This document shows positions 18,243-27,377 of a DNA stretch of 64,000 nt, in pieces (the first letter of the stretch is position 1; each line of letters begins with the position of its first letter). Source of the stretch: Winogradskyella pelagia (GTDB lineage: Bacteria; Bacteroidota; Bacteroidia; Flavobacteriales; Flavobacteriaceae). The stretch is taken from assembly GCF_017581965.1 (NCBI RefSeq), contig NZ_JAGEVF010000006.1:62001-126000 (forward strand), given 5' to 3'. The translations under genes were made by a program, and so were the position numbers. Under the pieces are notes generated by a model, which saw only the letters and a program-made list of their open reading frames with translations, made no database searches and had not been told where the DNA came from.

Positions 18243-18824
18243 CTATTGTATTTCAATATTCCAAGTATTATTGATATCTAGCTCTCCACCGGTGTAAAGG
18301 CCAAACTCAAAAGGCTCTCCAAATTGGTCATCAACAGACGAGGCTTCATGAACCAATTGAAGTGTAAAAGTACCTGTACTTGCTGCACCAAAAGTCCAGG
18401 CTGTTTCTAGACCAAGATAATTACCATCCGTTCTTTGTGGGTCGATTGAATCGTCTCTGATCATATCTACCACATCAATTGCAGAGTTAACAGCGTAAGC
18501 AAAGAAATGTTCATCTTTTTCTTCCACAACTTCCTCAAGAATGTCTTCATTGTTAACATTGTCAAGAATAGTTATTGTAGCTGTATAATCTGCATTAGCT
18601 GTAAACGGACCGCTTGCAGTAACTGTAGGGTCTACAATACCATCGGCACTCACAGCACTTAAGGTAACTATATCATTAGGATCATTTTCGTTTGTAAAAA
18701 CGACTTCAACGTCAGTAATCAACTCACCTGGATTAACTGCTGCTGGAGGAGCATCATCATCAGAACAAGACGAAAATAAGGCCAAAGCAAATAATGGTAA
18801 AAAAAGTAATTTAATAGTTTTCAT
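18243..18824 (-). CDS. Lipoprotein downstream of TonB receptor
   Basis: Starting at MKTIKLLFLP (18824) the protein has a lipoprotein signal ending FSSC and a mature start Cys-Ser-Asp-Asp-Asp, so surface display is plausible. A further in-frame ATG at 18854 would add ten residues in front of the signal and is less likely. The mature ~170 residues are acidic and beta-rich. No domain is recognised. It is 45 bases after the TonB receptor stop, on the same strand, so it is probably the receptor's partner lipoprotein. Confidence 0.78.
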   Translation of the reverse strand: MKTIKLLFLPLFALALFSSCSDDDAPPAAVNPGELITDVEVVFTNENDPNDIVTLSAVSADGIVDPTVTASGPFTANADYTATITILDNVNNEDILEEVVEEKDEHFFAYAVNSAIDVVDMIRDDSIDPQRTDGNYLGLETAWTFGAASTGTFTLQLVHEASSVDDQFGEPFEFGLYTGGELDINNTWNIEIQ

Positions 18825-18869
18825 GTTTGTAAAATTTAAAAAATTGGACTTCATATTTAATTGTTTATA

Positions 18870-21281
18870 TTAATAATTGAATTTTAATTGTATTTGAAAA
18901 TTTCTCCCAACTTCGTCAGCAAAGAATCGCAATCGATTTAAATAATTTCTATAGTTGATATTAAAAACATTTTGAATATTGAACCCGATTTCTAATGTGC
19001 TTTTTTTGAATAATTTAGTTTCTATTGAACTATTAAAATGCAACAAATGGTAGGACGATGGAGGCGTACTTACATCAACTAAAACGTCTTCACCTGTTGA
19101 TGGAACAGTATATTGAAAATTATAGTTTGGGAAATTGTTTTGCATCGCAAAAAAATCTGACGTAAGCCCTAAAGAAAGATTATTCCACTTTTTATTTTGG
19201 TATTGAATAGTGTTTCTAGTATTAATCGGAGGCATATCGATTAAAGGTTCATTGTTGTCTAAATCTTCACCAATAATAAAGGCTGTTGAATTTTTAAACG
19301 ACAAACGCTCGGATAGCGAATAATCCAAATTAAAATCTACGCCATATAGTAAGGCATCTGTTGCTAAAAATTCATATTCTAAAAATGCACCAGCCTGTCC
19401 AATTATTCGTATACCAAGTTCTGTTGGTGCAATAAAAATATAGTTGTCTATTCTGTTTATGTAAGGTTCTACCGATAGATTAATCCTAGAGTTTTGGTAA
19501 GTATAAGTAGCCGATAATTGGTTGGCTGTTTCTTTACCTAATCTCAAGTTTCCAACCTCTATACGAGCAACAGATTGGTGTAAACCATCAGAAAATAGTT
19601 CAGAGGGATTAGGCGCACGGTTGCTTAAGGAATAGTTCAGTGCTATCTCATGATTTCCGATAGTCCTTTTAGCTCCTATAGCAATGGATATATTATGAAA
19701 ATCATAAACTGGATTGGTTAAAAGTTGTCCAGGAGCAATATTCTCATCAACTATGATATCAGCAAAATCCTGGTCATACCCACGTTCTTCCCAACGAAAA
19801 TCACGATATATCTTTTGTGCATCAATGTGGTTATAGTCATAACGAATAGCACCTTCTAATAAGTAGTCATTGTCAAGTTTCCATTCTGAAAGGATAAAAG
19901 CACCCATATCTAGTCGTTCAAAATCAGGAATTAAACGAAAAACACCTGTGGCTGGATCTGCAAAATTGTCTTGATATTGTGATTGCAGACCAGCTTGAAT
20001 TTTTACGCGCTCATTACTGTCAAACAAAAACCTAGACTGTAAACCATGGGTTTGTAGCAATAAATCAATGGATGGAACACCCTTAAAATCCCCTCGTCTT
20101 CTATCAAACTCTTGCCTTTGATTTCTTTGATAGTCGTATTGGAGTGTTAATTTGCCCAATTTAGAGAATCGTCGTTCATATTCTACTTTTGCTAAATGAT
20201 GCCTAATTCTTTGTCTTGGATCCCTGATGTCATAGGTGAAATCTCTAATAGTGGCTGGTTGGCCGCTTTCAATTGATTCTATAAATTGATCAATACCACC
20301 AATGTGTGCGCTAGAAAGTATCCCTATTTCGTTATCTAAATAACTATAGTACACATTAAATGACTCCTCAAAACTTCTATACCCCGTTTGAAAGGAAAAG
20401 GCCTTAAAGTCTAGACCAGTATTGGATAATACGTAATCTGGAGCTTTAGAATCTCCGAAGCGACGATAACTTCCTTGTCCACCAATATACCAGCCTTTTT
20501 CGTAAGATTTAAACAATGACGAACTGATGCTGTAACCTCTGTTGTTTGAATCATAAACTGCAATTGTCCTTCCAAATAGACTATCTTTATTATACGTTTT
20601 AACCGGCTTCAAAACAATTGCTCCTCCAATAGCATCGCCAGAGTACATGAGTGCAGATGCGCCTTTTACCAAAGTAATTTCTTGTAAGGCATTTACATCT
20701 ACAGAAGGTGCATGCTCCAATCCCCATTCTTGATCTTGCATGCGCACACCATTCTGCATGGTGATGACCCTACTACTATGTAAACCATGAATAATTGGTT
20801 TTACAATATTATTACCAGTATTTAATGCAGAAACTCCTGCAATTGTTTCTGTGATATTGGCTAAACTTCCGCTGCTAAAGCCCTCAATTTCCTTTGCTTT
20901 AATTACAGCTTGTTGAGCGGTTTTACTTTCTCTATTTGTCTTTGAACCAGTTACAGAAACTTCATTTAATTGTTCAATATGATGCTCTAAGGCAATTGCC
21001 TTGAAGGTATCACCACTAATATTAAATGATACGGTCTTTGTTTCACATCCTATATGTGAAATTGTTAGCGTCAGTTTGCCTTTACAAAGATTTTCAATTT
21101 TAAATTTACCATCCAAATCAGAGGTAATATATCTATTGGTTTCCTTAATGTATATAGTTGCAGAAACAATAGGTGTTCCATCATGAAAATCTGAAAGCTC
21201 GCCTAATAAGGTATAATTACAATCTTGGCCAAAACTTAGACAGGTAAAGGCCAAAGACAAGAGTCCTATATATCGGAACAT
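18870..21281 (-). CDS. TonB-dependent receptor, ZnuD-like
   Basis: Signal peptide (to about residue 18), a CarboxypepD-regulatory-like domain (about 25-105), a plug domain (about 115-245, with MQNGVRMQDQEWGLEHAP and GASALMYSGDAIGGAI) and a long barrel ending LKFNY, the usual terminal aromatic residue. Near the C-terminal third, the segment around APNPSELFSDGLH, EVGNLRLGKETANQ and INRIDNYIFI matches the corresponding part of the neisserial zinc receptor ZnuD. The upstream gene encodes a His/Cys-rich secreted protein, which fits a metal substrate. Zinc uptake is an inference from this similarity and context; other metal chelates are possible. Confidence 0.88.
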   Translation of the reverse strand: MFRYIGLLSLAFTCLSFGQDCNYTLLGELSDFHDGTPIVSATIYIKETNRYITSDLDGKFKIENLCKGKLTLTISHIGCETKTVSFNISGDTFKAIALEHHIEQLNEVSVTGSKTNRESKTAQQAVIKAKEIEGFSSGSLANITETIAGVSALNTGNNIVKPIIHGLHSSRVITMQNGVRMQDQEWGLEHAPSVDVNALQEITLVKGASALMYSGDAIGGAIVLKPVKTYNKDSLFGRTIAVYDSNNRGYSISSSLFKSYEKGWYIGGQGSYRRFGDSKAPDYVLSNTGLDFKAFSFQTGYRSFEESFNVYYSYLDNEIGILSSAHIGGIDQFIESIESGQPATIRDFTYDIRDPRQRIRHHLAKVEYERRFSKLGKLTLQYDYQRNQRQEFDRRRGDFKGVPSIDLLLQTHGLQSRFLFDSNERVKIQAGLQSQYQDNFADPATGVFRLIPDFERLDMGAFILSEWKLDNDYLLEGAIRYDYNHIDAQKIYRDFRWEERGYDQDFADIIVDENIAPGQLLTNPVYDFHNISIAIGAKRTIGNHEIALNYSLSNRAPNPSELFSDGLHQSVARIEVGNLRLGKETANQLSATYTYQNSRINLSVEPYINRIDNYIFIAPTELGIRIIGQAGAFLEYEFLATDALLYGVDFNLDYSLSERLSFKNSTAFIIGEDLDNNEPLIDMPPINTRNTIQYQNKKWNNLSLGLTSDFFAMQNNFPNYNFQYTVPSTGEDVLVDVSTPPSSYHLLHFNSSIETKLFKKSTLEIGFNIQNVFNINYRNYLNRLRFFADEVGRNFQIQLKFNY

Positions 21282-21317
21282 GTTTAAGGGTTTAATTAGC
21301 GAAATGAATGGTTTTCA

Positions 21318-21656
21318 TTAGGCTAGTTGAGGTGGACCCCTCAAATAAGAAACTAATTGCTGATGTGGAAGAAAATACAAATAATAAGAATCCTCTAAAT
21401 TGGCTTTGTAAATATTAACCTGAGAATCCTTTTGTTCTGGTATAAAAAAATAAGAATTAGAAAGTTTGAACTTATAAAATTCGCAATCAAAATCTAATTC
21501 ATGGAAATGTGTTTTAGAAACATCATTGGTTTCACAGACTTCGTGTTCATGGTGATTGAATACATGGGATAGCTTAAATGCTGCTGGAGCAAGTACAGCC
21601 ATCATCAATGTAATGGCCAGCCCTTGCGATATCTTATGATGTAACTGCTTAAGCAT
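21318..21656 (-). CDS. Small membrane-anchored His/Cys-rich protein
   Basis: 112 residues with an N-terminal hydrophobic segment (about residues 13-30) followed by FNHHEHEVCETNDVSKTHFH and then DFDCEFYKF, a run of six His, two Cys and acidic residues well suited to binding a soft or borderline metal. The rest is polar. It overlaps the upstream membrane gene by one base (TAATG) and precedes the TonB receptor, so all three are likely one transcript. A metallochaperone or sensor role in the periplasm is inferred from composition. Confidence 0.75.
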   Translation of the reverse strand: MLKQLHHKISQGLAITLMMAVLAPAAFKLSHVFNHHEHEVCETNDVSKTHFHELDFDCEFYKFKLSNSYFFIPEQKDSQVNIYKANLEDSYYLYFLPHQQLVSYLRGPPQLA

Positions 21657-22150
21657 TATTTTAAAAAGCGTTTTAAACCGAATCGTCTCAACATTTTTTT
21701 CTCAAATTCCCAGAAGAAATGAAATTGGCCAAATAACCAACCGAACGTAACTAGAAGAATCTGATAAAAAATTAAACCAATGATAATAAATAAAATCCAG
21801 TAGAGTAGTGGGTTTAAGTTTTCTTTAGTAATTCCAATAAACTTAATTATTGGTCTTCCTATGTAAAGCGATGAACTTCCGGTAATTGCAAAAACAATAA
21901 ATACGCGGATCATTTCCCATCTATGAGTTAAAACCCATTTATGTTCGAGCTTTTTAAAAATAAATAATGTGACATTAAGTAGGCTAACGAAAATAATAAC
22001 ACTAATAATAAGTGTAAAAGCCAGATTAAGATTGCCAAAAAGAACTCTTGCTAATTTAAAAGACGAATAGCCTAGGCCCAAAATCCCTATGAAGGGGAAA
22101 AAGAGTTGCCAGTTTTTTTTAATCTCCCAATTATCCTTAAATTTTTTCAT
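21656..22150 (-). CDS. Multi-pass membrane protein (DUF6787-like)
   Basis: Starting at MKKFKDNWEI (22150; an ATG at 22171 is also in frame), the protein has four hydrophobic helices and ends in a conserved-looking WLFGQFHFFWEFEKKMLRR segment. This C-terminal pattern is common among short Bacteroidetes membrane proteins; I associate it with DUF6787 but cannot verify. Its stop overlaps the start of the His/Cys-rich protein gene, which suggests translational coupling. Function unknown. Confidence 0.72.
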   Translation of the reverse strand: MKKFKDNWEIKKNWQLFFPFIGILGLGYSSFKLARVLFGNLNLAFTLIISVIIFVSLLNVTLFIFKKLEHKWVLTHRWEMIRVFIVFAITGSSSLYIGRPIIKFIGITKENLNPLLYWILFIIIGLIFYQILLVTFGWLFGQFHFFWEFEKKMLRRFGLKRFLK

Positions 22151-22178
22151 AGCAGCATATTGAGGCTGCAAAATTACA

Positions 22179-22619
22179 CTAAATTTTAGGAATAAAGGTT
22201 GATAGTCTTTGGTTATAGGTTAGTTGAAAATAAACGAAATAATTATAGAGTAAATAATTAACCTCGTAGCCATAATCTGTTCTTATATCATAATCTATGG
22301 GCTGCAAATAAAGGTCGGGATTGTATTGGGAAGGCTGGCTATGTCTGAGGTTCCAATTCTGCACTAATATAGCATTTCTATCTTCTAAAAACTGTTGCGA
22401 ATAATAACCTCTAGGACGAGCTGTACTTTGCAGCCATTGATTAAAACCTGGTTCAAAGATTATTATTTCATAGTCTGTCTCATCACTGCTAATAGCTACA
22501 CTATCTGATTTAACTAAAGCGTTAGGATCATCGTGATCAATAATTTGCTTTGGTTGATACGACTTACAAGATGTGATAACAATGGAGCCAATAATTAATA
22601 ATAACGTAAGATTTCTCAT
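22179..22619 (-). CDS. Lipoprotein, DUF6146-like
   Basis: Signal peptide ending ITSC (Cys18). The mature protein has the pattern YEIIIFEPGFNQWL, RPRGYYSQQFLE and YGYEVNYLLYNYFVYFQ, which I associate with the flavobacterial DUF6146 family. 146 residues, envelope-located. It is 28 bases before the multi-pass membrane gene on the same strand and may be the first gene of the metal-uptake transcript. Function unknown. Confidence 0.75.
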   Translation of the reverse strand: MRNLTLLLIIGSIVITSCKSYQPKQIIDHDDPNALVKSDSVAISSDETDYEIIIFEPGFNQWLQSTARPRGYYSQQFLEDRNAILVQNWNLRHSQPSQYNPDLYLQPIDYDIRTDYGYEVNYLLYNYFVYFQLTYNQRLSTFIPKI

Positions 22620-22698
22620 AGTATAAAGGTATTAAATTAATAGTATTTTAGTTTGTTTCATATTTAATTCTTCTTCAAAACAATAGCTATTCATATTG

Positions 22699-22731
22699 TT
22701 GTGAAACCTCTAATTAGGGAATATACCTTTG
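22699..22731 (+). promoter_or_regulatory. Orphan promoter with no protein gene behind it
   Basis: TTG at 22699-22701, a 22-base spacer and TACCTTTG at 22724-22731 match the Bacteroidetes -33/-7 consensus (TAnnTTTG). Only a ten-codon frame follows before the hairpin at 22771, so any transcript would be about 60 bases long and possibly non-coding. Confidence 0.4.
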
Positions 22732-22770
22732 TAATGAGTAAACTAGTTTGTAATGGGATATTATAAAAAA

Positions 22771-22795
22771 AAGCAGCTCTTATTAAGAGCTGCTT
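22771..22795 (-). terminator. Intrinsic terminator after the DUF937 gene
   Basis: AAGCAGCTCTTA pairs with TAAGAGCTGCTT; on the minus strand it runs into eight T's (A's at 22765-22772 on +). It lies 21 bases past the DUF937 stop. Confidence 0.85.
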
Positions 22796-22816
22796 TATAA
22801 ATTTACACGGTCGTTT

Positions 22817-23452
22817 TTATTTTCCGAAAAGCCCACCAAGAAGTCCACCTAGACCACCTTTTTTCTTACTTCCGCCTAAGAGCATACCTGCAACATCATC
22901 AACAACACTGCCATCTCCATCCGCATCTAATATTTGCTCTAAAAAACTCTGCTCTTGTTTTGCAGAGTTACCTCCCAACATACTACCAAGAAGATTTCCA
23001 ATATCATTTTGAGAACTTACATTATTTTGGCGAGCTTGCTTACCTAAGACACCCATTAAAATTGGAGCCGCAACTTCTAATATACTACCAACAGAACTTG
23101 CATCTACACCAGCTTTTTGTCCTATAACTTGCTGCACGCCTTGTTGTCTTCCTCCTAAAACATGACTTAATATCTTGGAGCCGTCAGATTTAACAGCATC
23201 GTCAACGCCACCTCCAAATAAACCTCCTAAATTGTCTAGGATACTACCATCGTGTTTGCTATTCAATGCTCCCATGAGCCCTTGTGCCCCTTCTGGTGTT
23301 GCTGCATTACGCTCCATAGCCTTCATTAAAACAGGTAATGCCATGGTTAATACACTACTTGTTTTTCCTTGGTCAGTTCCTGTAGAACCAGAAACACCAC
23401 TAATAATAGATTTACCTAGGTCACTATTTAATAAGTCTAAAATTCCTTCCAT
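22817..23452 (-). CDS. DUF937 domain protein
   Basis: The MEGILDLLNSDLGKSIISG start at 23452 is chosen over an in-frame ATG at 23497, since the longer form adds an unlikely hydrophobic tail and brings in the terminator region. The 211 residues match the DUF937 pattern: Gly/Leu/Ser-rich helices, repeated LLGGLFGG and GGMLGG-like turns, and a DADGDGSVVDDV segment that looks like a calcium-type loop. The C-terminus is Gly/Lys-rich. Function of the family is unknown. It is bracketed by terminators and is transcribed alone. Confidence 0.85.
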   Translation of the reverse strand: MEGILDLLNSDLGKSIISGVSGSTGTDQGKTSSVLTMALPVLMKAMERNAATPEGAQGLMGALNSKHDGSILDNLGGLFGGGVDDAVKSDGSKILSHVLGGRQQGVQQVIGQKAGVDASSVGSILEVAAPILMGVLGKQARQNNVSSQNDIGNLLGSMLGGNSAKQEQSFLEQILDADGDGSVVDDVAGMLLGGSKKKGGLGGLLGGLFGK

Positions 23453-23501
23453 TTTTATAATAATTAAGATTAATTGATTTAAAGTTTTAAGGTACAAAAA
23501 A

Positions 23502-23524
23502 AGTCCTCACTAAATAGTGGGACT
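23502..23524 (-). terminator. Intrinsic terminator after serA
   Basis: Stem AGTCC-CACTA / TAGTG-GGACT with one bulged T and a two-base loop; the minus strand continues into seven T's. It separates serA from the DUF937 gene. Confidence 0.78.
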
Positions 23525-23560
23525 CTTTTTTATTGTGTTGGTCACTAATTTTAAGACTAT

Positions 23561-24511
23561 TTATCCTAAAATAGCTATAATCTGATCTGCTAGTTCAGCA
23601 CCAATTCTGTCTTGTGCTTCGTTGGTGGCTGCTCCTGTATGCGGTGTAAGCGATAAAGCAGGGTTCATTAATAATTGAACCTCAGGTTGTGGCTCTTTTT
23701 CAAAAACATCGAGTGCAGCTCTAGCTACCTTTCCACTTTCTATTGCCTTTATTAAAGCTATTTCATTAATTACACCTCCTCTTGCAGCATTTGCAATGAT
23801 AACGCCATCTTTCATTTGAGAAAACTCTTTATCACCTATTATGTAATCTTTTTGAGCTGGAACATGAAGGGTTAAAAAATCAGCTTGCCCTAAAACCTCC
23901 TCTTTGGAAACCGTCTTGATTTTAAATGAAGCAGACTGTCCATCAAAAAAATCTAAGGTTAAGTCTGCACTTTCAAGAAAGGGGTCATAAGCAACAACCT
24001 TCATACCTGCACCTATTCCTATTTTAGCAGTAGCCTGCCCAATACGTCCAAATCCTATAACACCAAGGGTCTTGCCCTTTAATTCTGTTCCTTTAGCGTA
24101 TGCTTTTTTAAGAACTTTAAAGTTCTTGTCGCCTTCTAGAGGCATATCTCGGTTGGCGTTATGCAAGAAACGGGCTAAACCATAAAAATGGCCAAATACT
24201 AATTCTGCAACAGAATGTGAGGATGCTGCAGGAGTGTTAATTACTTTAATTCCTTTGTTTCGTGCGTACTCCACATCGATGTTATCCATTCCAACACCGC
24301 CTCGGCCAATTATCTTTAAACCAGGGCAATTGTCAATAATATCTTTACGAACCTTTGTAGCGCTGCGTACCAATAAAACCGCAATATCCTTCTCATTGAT
24401 GTAGTTTTGAAGCTGTTCTTGTGCTACGGTAGTTGTAATTACTTCGTAACCTGCAGCTTCTAAAGCAGAAATACCGCTTTGTGAAACACCATCGTTTGCT
24501 AATACTTTCAT
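23561..24511 (-). CDS. serA: D-3-phosphoglycerate dehydrogenase
   Basis: 316 residues with the D-isomer-specific 2-hydroxyacid dehydrogenase fold: NAD-binding GFGRIG at about 153-158, the substrate/catalytic region GRGGVGMDNID, the NAARGGVINE loop and the catalytic His in PHTGAATNEA. It is the short form without a regulatory ACT domain. It oxidises 3-phosphoglycerate, the first step of serine synthesis, and follows serC by 31 bases on the same strand, so the two form an operon. Confidence 0.93.
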   Translation of the reverse strand: MKVLANDGVSQSGISALEAAGYEVITTTVAQEQLQNYINEKDIAVLLVRSATKVRKDIIDNCPGLKIIGRGGVGMDNIDVEYARNKGIKVINTPAASSHSVAELVFGHFYGLARFLHNANRDMPLEGDKNFKVLKKAYAKGTELKGKTLGVIGFGRIGQATAKIGIGAGMKVVAYDPFLESADLTLDFFDGQSASFKIKTVSKEEVLGQADFLTLHVPAQKDYIIGDKEFSQMKDGVIIANAARGGVINEIALIKAIESGKVARAALDVFEKEPQPEVQLLMNPALSLTPHTGAATNEAQDRIGAELADQIIAILG

Positions 24512-24542
24512 TAAATGTATTTTTTAATTTTTATTTTTTTTC

Positions 24543-25604
24543 TTAGGCCTTGCTTTCTAATTCACTCATTACCTCAACTAAGGCTTTAACGCTATCTAGT
24601 GTTAGGGCATTATACATTGATGCTCTGTAGCCCCCGACACTTCTATGGCCATTAAGCCCATTGATACCAGCTTCTTTCCACATGGCATCAAAGGTTTCTT
24701 TCAGGTTTTCGTTTTCTAGCGTAAAGGTGGCATTCATAATTGAACGATCTTCTTTAACCGCATAGCCCTTAAATAAGGGATTAAGGTCAATTTCAGAATA
24801 AATCATTCTAGCTTTTTTCTCATTCTCTTCTTCAATAGCAGCAATACCGCCTAAATCTTTGAGCCATTCCATTGTCAGCATTGAAACATATACTGCAAAA
24901 ACAGGAGGTGTATTAAACATGCTGCTTTTACTGATATGAATCTTGTAATCCATCATTGAAGGAATCTTACGAGAGACCTTGCCAAGAATGTCCTCTTTTA
25001 CTACTACTAAAGTAGCTCCAGCAGGACCCATATTTTTTTGAGCTCCAGCATAGATTAAATCAAACTGTGAAAAATCTAATTGACGAGAAAAGATATCACT
25101 ACTCATGTCACAAACCATTGGAACAGGAGAGTTTGGAAATTGTTTTATTTGTGTACCAAAAATAGTATTGTTAGAAGTACAGTGGAAATAATCATATTCC
25201 TCCGGGATATCATAGCCTTTTGGGATATAATTGAAATTTGCACTTTTAGAAGATGCTACCTCATAGATATCATCATATATCTTGGCTTCTTTTATAGCTT
25301 TATCTGACCATGTTCCAGTATTTAAATAGCCCGCTCGCTTTTCTAATAAATTTAGTGCTACCATCAAGAACTGTGTGCTTGCGCCGCCTTGAAGAAACAA
25401 TGCCTTATAGCCTTTTCCTTCTAACCCTAAAAGCTCTAGCGCCAAAGCTCTAGCTTTTTCCATAACATCTACAAAGGGTTTGCTGCGATGTGATATCTCT
25501 AAAAGTGACAGGCCATCATCAAAATTGATTACTGCCTCTGAGGCTTTTTGCATTACAGATTTTGGTAAGATGCAAGGGCCAGCACTAAAGTTGTGTTTTT
25601 TCAT
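24543..25604 (-). CDS. serC: Phosphoserine aminotransferase
   Basis: 353 residues with the class V aminotransferase pattern: HNFSAGPCILPKSVM at the start, HRSKPF, FLQGGAS, the PLP Lys in YAGAQKNMGPAG and the C-terminal GHRSVGGYRASMYN. It converts 3-phosphohydroxypyruvate to phosphoserine (and serves pyridoxine synthesis in some bacteria). Length and motifs are typical. First gene of the serC-serA pair. Confidence 0.95.
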   Translation of the reverse strand: MKKHNFSAGPCILPKSVMQKASEAVINFDDGLSLLEISHRSKPFVDVMEKARALALELLGLEGKGYKALFLQGGASTQFLMVALNLLEKRAGYLNTGTWSDKAIKEAKIYDDIYEVASSKSANFNYIPKGYDIPEEYDYFHCTSNNTIFGTQIKQFPNSPVPMVCDMSSDIFSRQLDFSQFDLIYAGAQKNMGPAGATLVVVKEDILGKVSRKIPSMMDYKIHISKSSMFNTPPVFAVYVSMLTMEWLKDLGGIAAIEEENEKKARMIYSEIDLNPLFKGYAVKEDRSIMNATFTLENENLKETFDAMWKEAGINGLNGHRSVGGYRASMYNALTLDSVKALVEVMSELESKA

Positions 25605-25713
25605 TGTGTGTAATGTTTGTTGTAGAGTTTGTCATCACTCTGTATTGATTTAAACGATTACAAAGGTGGTAAATTCCTTTGATTTTAAAGTTACTGAATT
25701 GATAATTTTTAAG

Positions 25714-26772
25714 CTATATTTTCAACAGGAAGTCAACAGTATCTACATTGTCTGCATAATCCCAAAGACCTGGTTTTTGAGTATGCCCAAATTTGACCTC
25801 ATATTCTGAGAATCCATTGGCCACAACACATTGAATTAGTTCTTTATTTTGTTCTAACTTTTGTTTTAAATCTGATGGTGAATCGTAGGTTTCATAAAAA
25901 ATAGTTGCAATAGGTGAGGCATAGCTAGAATCCTCTTTTAGCATTAAGAATCCATTCTCTAGCATATCAAATTCGCTCATTAAATACACTGCTTTATTAT
26001 AGTCGTAATTATTGGCGTATTTAGAGTCGTGAATTACGGGATGCCAAGCATATATTGCTTGAAAAAAAGCATCAAAATTGTAACCTTTTGGTACAAAAAG
26101 TTTCGATACATTCCTGCAGCCCAAACCGTAATATCTAAAAATATCATGTGACAAGGCTTCTAAGTCAGTTTTACCCTCATTGCCTGTTAAAACAGCAACT
26201 GAGTTCCTGTTTTTTCTAATAATCGAAGGCTTGTCTTTAAAATAATATTCAAAATAACGTGCAGTATTATTGCTACCTGTTGCAATAACGGCATCAAAAC
26301 CTTGAAGTTTATCTTCAGAAAATTGAATAAATCCTTTAAACCTAGGTTCAATCACTTCAAGATATTTAGCCAAATACGGCAACAGGTGCTTATCGTTAGA
26401 ACTTTGTTTTACCAAAACCTTATGTCCAGAAATTAATACCGCAATGAAATCATGAAAACCAACTAACGGAATATTCCCAGCCATGATAATGCCAACAGTC
26501 TTTGGCTTTACAGAATTAAAGTTATACTTATCTAACCAAGTTGTAATAGTGCTTTTGGTCAAGGTATTGGCCCATGATTTAAACGCATAAGATAAATTAT
26601 CCTTACTAAACCATCCGTTATGTTCTTGGGCGAGTTTAACCTGATGCTTAAACCCATCGAAAAAGAAGTCGTTTACTTCAGTGCTATTATTTTTAGTGTA
26701 TGGTAATTCAGAAAATTGGTCTAAAAAAGCACCTAATTTTGAGAATGCGTTAATTCTTTCTTGTAATTCCAT
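25714..26772 (-). CDS. Acyl-CoA reductase (LuxC-like)
   Basis: 352 residues resembling the LuxC/acyl-CoA reductase family within the aldehyde dehydrogenase superfamily: an NAD-binding-like segment, the VGIIMAGNIPLVGFHD strand, IATGSNNTARYFEYYF, and RYYGLGCRNVSKLFVP, which contains the candidate catalytic Cys. The family reduces acyl-CoA or acyl-phosphate to aldehyde with NADPH. The physiological substrate here is unknown. It is divergent from the ferredoxin gene and upstream of serC. Confidence 0.85.
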   Translation of the reverse strand: MELQERINAFSKLGAFLDQFSELPYTKNNSTEVNDFFFDGFKHQVKLAQEHNGWFSKDNLSYAFKSWANTLTKSTITTWLDKYNFNSVKPKTVGIIMAGNIPLVGFHDFIAVLISGHKVLVKQSSNDKHLLPYLAKYLEVIEPRFKGFIQFSEDKLQGFDAVIATGSNNTARYFEYYFKDKPSIIRKNRNSVAVLTGNEGKTDLEALSHDIFRYYGLGCRNVSKLFVPKGYNFDAFFQAIYAWHPVIHDSKYANNYDYNKAVYLMSEFDMLENGFLMLKEDSSYASPIATIFYETYDSPSDLKQKLEQNKELIQCVVANGFSEYEVKFGHTQKPGLWDYADNVDTVDFLLKI

Positions 26773-26778
26773 TACATA

Positions 26779-26810
26779 TTTGGTAAAAAGTCATTGAGAC
26801 CTTAACTTTG
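26779..26810 (+). promoter_or_regulatory. Bacteroidetes-type promoter for the ferredoxin gene
   Basis: TTTG at 26779-26782, a 20-base spacer and TAACTTTG at 26803-26810 match the -33/-7 consensus on the + strand. The start codon is 110 bases downstream, so a leader of about 100 bases is implied. Confidence 0.55.
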
Positions 26811-26877
26811 CGATTGCAAAAATAGGTAATAAAAAGAAAAAAAATTGTTTGTGTTTGGCCAGGTTTAGACCTCCTAA

Positions 26878-27273
<396 letters not shown>

Positions 27274-27296
27274 ACAAATGAGATAAATTATTTTAT

Positions 27297-27325
27297 AAAA
27301 TCCTGAGTGTTTGACTTGGGATTTT
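27297..27325 (+). terminator. Probable intrinsic terminator after the ferredoxin gene
   Basis: AAAATCC pairs with GGATTTT, with an inner AGT/ACT pairing and mismatches, followed by T's. It is 24 bases past the stop. The stem is imperfect. Confidence 0.6.
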
Positions 27326-27377
27326 TTATTACAACTCATTGTGGAATAAGACCTTCGGAGAATAAAATTTAAATGTC

